Below the pieces are notes generated by a model, which saw nothing but the letters and a program-made list of their open reading frames with translations, had not been told where the DNA came from and ran no database searches. From the NCBI GenBank assembly GCA_003221035.1, contig QHUB01000008.1, forward strand, positions 1 through 64,000: DNA of 64,000 nucleotides, in the 5' to 3' direction. Position 1 is the stretch's first letter; each line of letters opens with the position of its first letter. The position numbers and the translations under genes were made by a program. This DNA is from Gemmatimonadota bacterium. Lineage in GTDB: Bacteria; Gemmatimonadota; Gemmatimonadetes; Gemmatimonadales; GWC2-71-9. Positions 60,567-64,000 of this stretch are shown piece by piece.

Positions 60567-61565
60567 TCACCGCTCCTGTTTGGCTGCCGCGCAGGCCGCC
60601 TTGAGTAATTCCTGCGCCGTCGAGCCGTCCTTGCCGGCGATCGCCACACCGGTCCGGAGCGCCGGCGGCTCCAGCCGTTCCTTGCCATGGTACAGCTCGA
60701 GTCCCTGCACTGCGGCGCGGATCTGCGCCACCCGATCCAGCGTCGCCTTCGGCGACGAGTCGGGGAGCACCAGCACGAACTCACGGTCGGAAAAGCGACA
60801 GGCCATGTCGCTCTTGCGGAGATGCTCGCGGATGACGCGCCCCACCTCGCGCAGGACGGACTCCTGAATCGGTTGGCCGGCGTCGGCGGCGAGCACGGTC
60901 ACGCTCAGCGGCGACTTGCCGCGTGCGGCACGATGCAGCTCGCGCGGCAACGTCTCCTCGAGATACCAGCGATTGACCAGCCCGGTCGCCTGGTCGTGCG
61001 TCTCGGCGTCGGTGGACCGACGGACCGACGCCGCGGCCTGGAGCGATTCCTGTTGCGCGCGCTCCCCGTCGGCGCGCTCGCGCTCAATGCGCTCGGTGAT
61101 ATCGTGGATCGTGCACTGAACGAACTGCTTGCTGTCCGCGAGGAACAATGTGCTCACCAGCTCGACGTGCCGGATCTGGCCGTCTTTGGTCTCGAGCGGC
61201 AAGTCGTCGTAACGCGTATGCGGCTGTCCCACGAGCTCGCGAAAGTGACTCCTGGTCGCCGCGGCATTCCTGAATGCGGGAACGCTCCAGAGCGGCTGAT
61301 CGAGGACCTCATCTTGCTCATATCCCAGCAGCCGGCAGAGGGCGGTGTTCACATCGATCACGACTCCCGTTTCAGCATCGAGGACCAGCATGCCGTACGG
61401 CGCGGTTTCGAACAGCCGGCGATATCGAATCTCCGACGCCTTCAGCGCGCGATCGCGGCGTTGGCGCTCGGCGGCCGGAGGGTCCAGATGCACAGCGGTC
61501 CGGCCCTGATGTCGAGCCGGACCGGCAGTCTCGGTCACGAGATGAGACTTTGTCGCATCACGCAT
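60567..61565 (-). CDS. PAS-GGDEF protein with degenerate GGDEF motif
   Basis: The 332-residue soluble protein has a PAS domain at about residues 45-160 (YRRLFETAPYGMLVLDAETGVVIDVNTALCRLLGYEQDEVLDQPLWSV). A GGDEF-type domain (HDQATGLVNRWYLEETLPREL...VIREHLRKSDMACRFSDREFVLVLPDS) follows. The signature GG(D/E)EF reads SDREF, and the metal Asp of the first strand is replaced (LAADAGQP), so diguanylate cyclase activity is unlikely. It may bind GTP, c-di-GMP or a partner as a sensor. There is no membrane segment. Confidence 0.92.
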   Translation of the reverse strand: MRDATKSHLVTETAGPARHQGRTAVHLDPPAAERQRRDRALKASEIRYRRLFETAPYGMLVLDAETGVVIDVNTALCRLLGYEQDEVLDQPLWSVPAFRNAAATRSHFRELVGQPHTRYDDLPLETKDGQIRHVELVSTLFLADSKQFVQCTIHDITERIERERADGERAQQESLQAAASVRRSTDAETHDQATGLVNRWYLEETLPRELHRAARGKSPLSVTVLAADAGQPIQESVLREVGRVIREHLRKSDMACRFSDREFVLVLPDSSPKATLDRVAQIRAAVQGLELYHGKERLEPPALRTGVAIAGKDGSTAQELLKAACAAAKQER

Positions 61566-61647
61566 ACCTAGAGCCTAGGGCCAAGAGCTACTCCGAAACA
61601 TCGGCCCAAGTAGTGATGCCCGGAATTAGCTCCGAGGAACGAGAGTG

Positions 61648-62103
61648 CTAGGCCCTGCCCGACAAATCAGCCGTACAGAACGCGCACTTCTTCGCATTGA
61701 TCGGAATCTTCGACAGGCAATACGGGCATTCCTTGGTGCTCGCCGGCGCATCGGCCTTCTTTGGTCCCAGCCGTTGGACGGATTTCACCAGCAGATAGAC
61801 CACAAAGGCGACGATCAGGAACGTGATGATGCCGGAAATAAAGAACCCGTAGTTCATTGTCACCGCGCCAGCGGCTTTCGCGTCGGCAAGAGTCGCATAG
61901 GGACCCGCGGCTTTGGTGCCCTGTCTGAGAACGACGAACAGATTCGAGAAATCGACTTTGCCGAGCAGGAGTCCGATCGGCGGCATAATGATGTCTTCTA
62001 CCAGCGAATTGACGACTTTGGTGAACGCGGCACCGATGATGACGGCGACCGCGAGGTCGAGCACGTTACCGCGCAAGACGAATTCGCGGAAACCTTTGAA
62101 CAT
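61648..62103 (-). CDS. mscL: Large-conductance mechanosensitive channel with C-terminal zinc ribbon
   Basis: The 151-residue protein has MscL helices: FKGFREFVLRGNVLDLAVAVIIGAAFTKVVNSLVEDIIMPPIG (N-terminal amphipathic helix and pore helix) and YGFFISGIITFLIVAFVVYLLVKSVQRL. The tail carries CPYC-SKIPINAKK-CAFC, a zinc-ribbon pair not found in the E. coli protein but known in some bacterial MscL. The channel relieves osmotic downshock. It is divergent from the cytochrome gene with a 97-base gap. Confidence 0.96.
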   Translation of the reverse strand: MFKGFREFVLRGNVLDLAVAVIIGAAFTKVVNSLVEDIIMPPIGLLLGKVDFSNLFVVLRQGTKAAGPYATLADAKAAGAVTMNYGFFISGIITFLIVAFVVYLLVKSVQRLGPKKADAPASTKECPYCLSKIPINAKKCAFCTADLSGRA

Positions 62104-62200
62104 AAAGATGGTCCTTGTGGGGGTCTAAACCGCCGAAAGCCGGCCGGCGTCCTAAGAAAAGCCGGTTTCAGGATACCCCACAATCGCGCGGAGGCACCTC

Positions 62201-62839
62201 ATGCTCAAGCTGGCTTCGGCACTAATTGCCGGCTGGATGACGATGGGTGGATGGGCCGTCGTCACCGTTCAAGACCTGCCCGAATACTTCGTGGTGGGCC
62301 AGCCGTACACACTCGAGTTCAAGGTCCGGCAGCACGGCCGCACGCTCATGAACAACGTGCAGCCCCAGCTGGTGGTCGCAACCGCTGCGCATAACAACAA
62401 TGCCACGACACTGTTGGCGACGCGTTCGGGCGACGGAACCTATCGTGTGACGTTCACAGCTCCGCCGACCAATCGCGTGTACCTGACAATCATCAGCGGC
62501 TGGGGCGCGAGCGATCTCAGTCTCTATCCCCTCCCCGTCGTCGCTGCGGGAACACTGCCGGCACCCCTGTCCCCCATTGACCGGGGCCAGATGCTCTTTG
62601 TCGCCAAGGGCTGCAACGCGTGCCATGAGAACAGCGATTTGGCCGACCGACCGGCCAATCAGTCGATCGTGGTGGGCCCTGCCCTCGGCGGCCGCCATTT
62701 GCCCCGTGAATACACGATTCAGAAGATGAAGAATCCGAATTCGGAGAAGATGCCGGATCTCGGACTGAGCGATACCGAAGCCGCCGCGATCGCGGCGTTT
62801 TTGAGTGGGGATCGCGCGACTGCTACCGGAGGTCGCTAA
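62201..62839 (+). CDS. c-type cytochrome with N-terminal beta domain
   Basis: The 212-residue protein has a signal (MLKLASALIAGWMTMGGWA) and an Ig-like/YtkA-type beta domain (residues about 30-105, FVVGQPYTLEFKVRQHGRTL, GDGTYRVTFTAP). A single-haem cytochrome c domain has the haem motif CNACH near residue 145 and a distal Met in SEKMPDLGLS. It would carry electrons in the periplasm. No partner oxidase is in the window. The stop overlaps the convergent metallopeptidase by 4 bases. Confidence 0.93.
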   Translation: MLKLASALIAGWMTMGGWAVVTVQDLPEYFVVGQPYTLEFKVRQHGRTLMNNVQPQLVVATAAHNNNATTLLATRSGDGTYRVTFTAPPTNRVYLTIISGWGASDLSLYPLPVVAAGTLPAPLSPIDRGQMLFVAKGCNACHENSDLADRPANQSIVVGPALGGRHLPREYTIQKMKNPNSEKMPDLGLSDTEAAAIAAFLSGDRATATGGR

Positions 62840-63633
62840 GTCTGGCAGCTCTCGACGCGGCCGGATTCGAGGCCGCGGTGGAACCAGCTGCTGCGCTGTG
62901 CCGACGTCCCGTGCGTGAAGGTCTCCGGACTGACGGTTCCGGTGGACATCCGTTGGAGCCGATCGTCGCCGACCGCGGCGGCGGCTCCCAGTCCCTCCTC
63001 CACATCGCCGGGTTCGAGCACGCCTTCGCGCTGCATGAAGCTGCCCCAAATCCCGGCGTAGCAGTCGGCCTGGAGCTCACGTCGCACCGAGCCGGCGTTG
63101 GACGTCCCGAAGTCGTTCCCCAACAGTGTTTGCACGTGATGTCCGACCTCATGCGCCAGCACGTAGGCCTGCGCGAAGTCGCCCGGCGCGCCGAAGCGGC
63201 TGCGAAGCTCGTCGTAGAATCCAAGATCGATGTACACCTTGTGATCGCTGGGACAGTAGAACGGACCCGTCGCCGACTGCGCAATTCCACACGCCGATTG
63301 TACTCCGTCGCGGAACAGCACGAGCTTGGCGTCCTGGTAACGGACGCCGCCCGCACGCTGCGCGAGGATCGCGCGCCAGGTGCTCTGGGTCGTGTCGAAT
63401 ACAAACGACACGAAGTCCACCAGGTGCTCTTCTTCAGGCGTCGAGGCGACTGCTCCCGCGGGTGCCGCCTGGCCGCCGGAAATGAGACTGAAGAAATCGC
63501 GCTTGAAGATGAGGCTCAGGACGAGGAGGACGACGACGCCGCCCACGCCGAGGCGGCCGACGCCCAAGCCGCCGAAGCCTTGGCCGCGGCGGTCTTCCAG
63601 GTCCTCGCTGCGTGGTCCGGGAGTCCAGCGCAT
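62836..63633 (-). CDS. Neutral zinc metallopeptidase (YpfJ-like)
   Basis: The protein has 265 residues from ATG 63633; the longer track ORF runs into xerD. A Gly-rich cytoplasmic segment is followed by one membrane helix (GVGGVVVLLVLSLIF) and the zinc motif HEVGHHVQTLLG. The third ligand region is RRELQADCYAGIWGS. The surrounding SDHKVYIDLGFYDELRSRFGAPGDFAQAYVL and a C-terminal THGTSAQRSSWFHRGLESG are typical of the KPN_02809/YpfJ family, whose substrate is unknown. Confidence 0.94.
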   Translation of the reverse strand: MRWTPGPRSEDLEDRRGQGFGGLGVGRLGVGGVVVLLVLSLIFKRDFFSLISGGQAAPAGAVASTPEEEHLVDFVSFVFDTTQSTWRAILAQRAGGVRYQDAKLVLFRDGVQSACGIAQSATGPFYCPSDHKVYIDLGFYDELRSRFGAPGDFAQAYVLAHEVGHHVQTLLGNDFGTSNAGSVRRELQADCYAGIWGSFMQREGVLEPGDVEEGLGAAAAVGDDRLQRMSTGTVSPETFTHGTSAQRSSWFHRGLESGRVESCQT

Positions 63634-63667
63634 GCCGTCAAATACCCGCTCGGGGTTCCGGCGTTCT

Positions 63668-64000
63668 TCAGGCGCGCGGGTGGTAGCTCTTATGGACGGT
63701 GCGGAGGTAATCCCTGTCGACGTGCGTGTAGAGCTGCGTTGTGGAGAGATCGGCATGGCCGAGCATTTCCTGCACCGCGCGCAGGTCCGCCCCGCCTTCG
63801 AGCAGATGCGTGGCGAAGGTATGCCGGAGGGTATGCGGGGTGACACGCTTGGCGAGGCCGGCACGCCGCGCGTGCGCTTTGATGATTCCCCACGCGCCCA
63901 CCCGCGATAAGGGCGTGCCACGCGCATTCAGGAACAGGAAGCCGCCGCCGTGGCCGCGGTCCAGGTCCGGGCGGACGCGTTCGATGTACATCGAGACCTC
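63668..64000 (-). CDS. Tyrosine recombinase XerC/XerD, C-terminal part (cut by window)
   Basis: The frame continues past position 64000 without a stop, so only the last 110 codons are seen. The catalytic domain end is clear: [42 protein letters not shown] holds the HxxR box, the second His and the nucleophile Tyr. The closing [15 protein letters not shown] is the usual XerC/D tail. It resolves chromosome dimers at dif. It lacks, in the visible part, the extra helix of integron integrases, though that region may be beyond the edge. Confidence 0.93.
   Translation of the reverse strand, partial: EVSMYIERVRPDLDRGHGGGFLFLNARGTPLSRVGAWGIIKAHARRAGLAKRVTPHTLRHTFATHLLEGGADLRAVQEMLGHADLSTTQLYTHVDRDYLRTVHKSYHPRA

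Noticed and set aside
63668-64000. Tyrosine recombinase as the integrase of the cassette array
   Set aside because: The visible C-terminus has the standard XerC/D tail, lies 57 kb from the array and shows no attI-like site beside it. The region where an integron-specific insertion would lie is outside the window.

Overview
The window is GC-rich bacterial DNA from a Gram-negative organism. It encodes Kdo synthesis (kdsA, kdsB, kdsD), LPS export (lptA-like, lptB, lptC), sigma-54, an exported alpha-2-macroglobulin with PBP1C, and a periplasmic L,D-transpeptidase. Gene content and the abundance of dispersed attC-like repeats suggest a soil-type Gemmatimonadota chromosome. That assignment is inference: there is no rRNA in the window to confirm it. 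Layout: (1) Positions 1-6.4 kb are an integron-type gene cassette array. All genes point the same way and are separated by attC sites whose outer cores are inverted (GCCTAAC...GTTAGGC, GTCTAAC...GTTAGAC). Several sites are complete, others are half sites or relics. Cassettes encode unknown membrane proteins, lipoproteins, an SDR oxidoreductase, a DinB-like protein, cupins and a stand-alone domain resembling the GspE/PilB N-terminal region. No integron integrase lies in the window. (2) Positions 6.4-17.3 kb are a mosaic: a small K+ channel, a VOC protein, a giant Ser/Thr kinase-AAA-TPR regulator, and a PCMT-erythromycin esterase fusion. They are followed by a DUF2695 protein, a cupin, a PadR operon and a DUF6624 protein, with eroded attC remnants in between. 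(3) Positions 17.3-25.6 kb hold tRNA-Gly(CCC), then alpha-2-macroglobulin and PBP1C in translationally coupled order. (4) Positions 25.6-34.6 kb are a long, tightly overlapping housekeeping operon (radical SAM/DUF512, der, plsY, gpsA, merR, glycosyltransferase, surE, pcm, dedA, acylphosphatase, apt), then tRNA-Arg(CCT) and a TPR protein. (5) Positions 34.6-43.8 kb carry dapF and a surface glycan/glycolipid set: polyprenyl-phosphate glycosyltransferase, YfhO-like membrane protein, AglD-like flippase, methyltransferase, GT4, polysaccharide deacetylase-like protein and hexapeptide acyltransferase. (6) Positions 43.8-47.2 kb hold a striking pair: a double beta-propeller lipoprotein, and an AraC-type HTH fused directly to a homologous beta-propeller. 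(7) Positions 47.3-57.2 kb are one minus-strand operon for the LPS core: kdsB-pyrG-kdsA-kdsD-lptC-lptA-lptB-rpoN-GT2. Its LptB has an unexplained N-terminal extension of about 150 residues, and no kdsC is present. (8) Positions 57.2-64 kb hold an M15 peptidase, an L,D-transpeptidase, trpG/pabA, a small lipoprotein and a PAS-GGDEF protein with a degenerate active site. MscL, a c-type cytochrome, a neutral zinc metallopeptidase and the C-terminal end of a XerC/D recombinase follow. The most interesting leads are the decaying integron array with attC-derived protein N-termini, the HTH-propeller/lipoprotein-propeller pair, the extended LptB, and two genes that appear to start at CTG.
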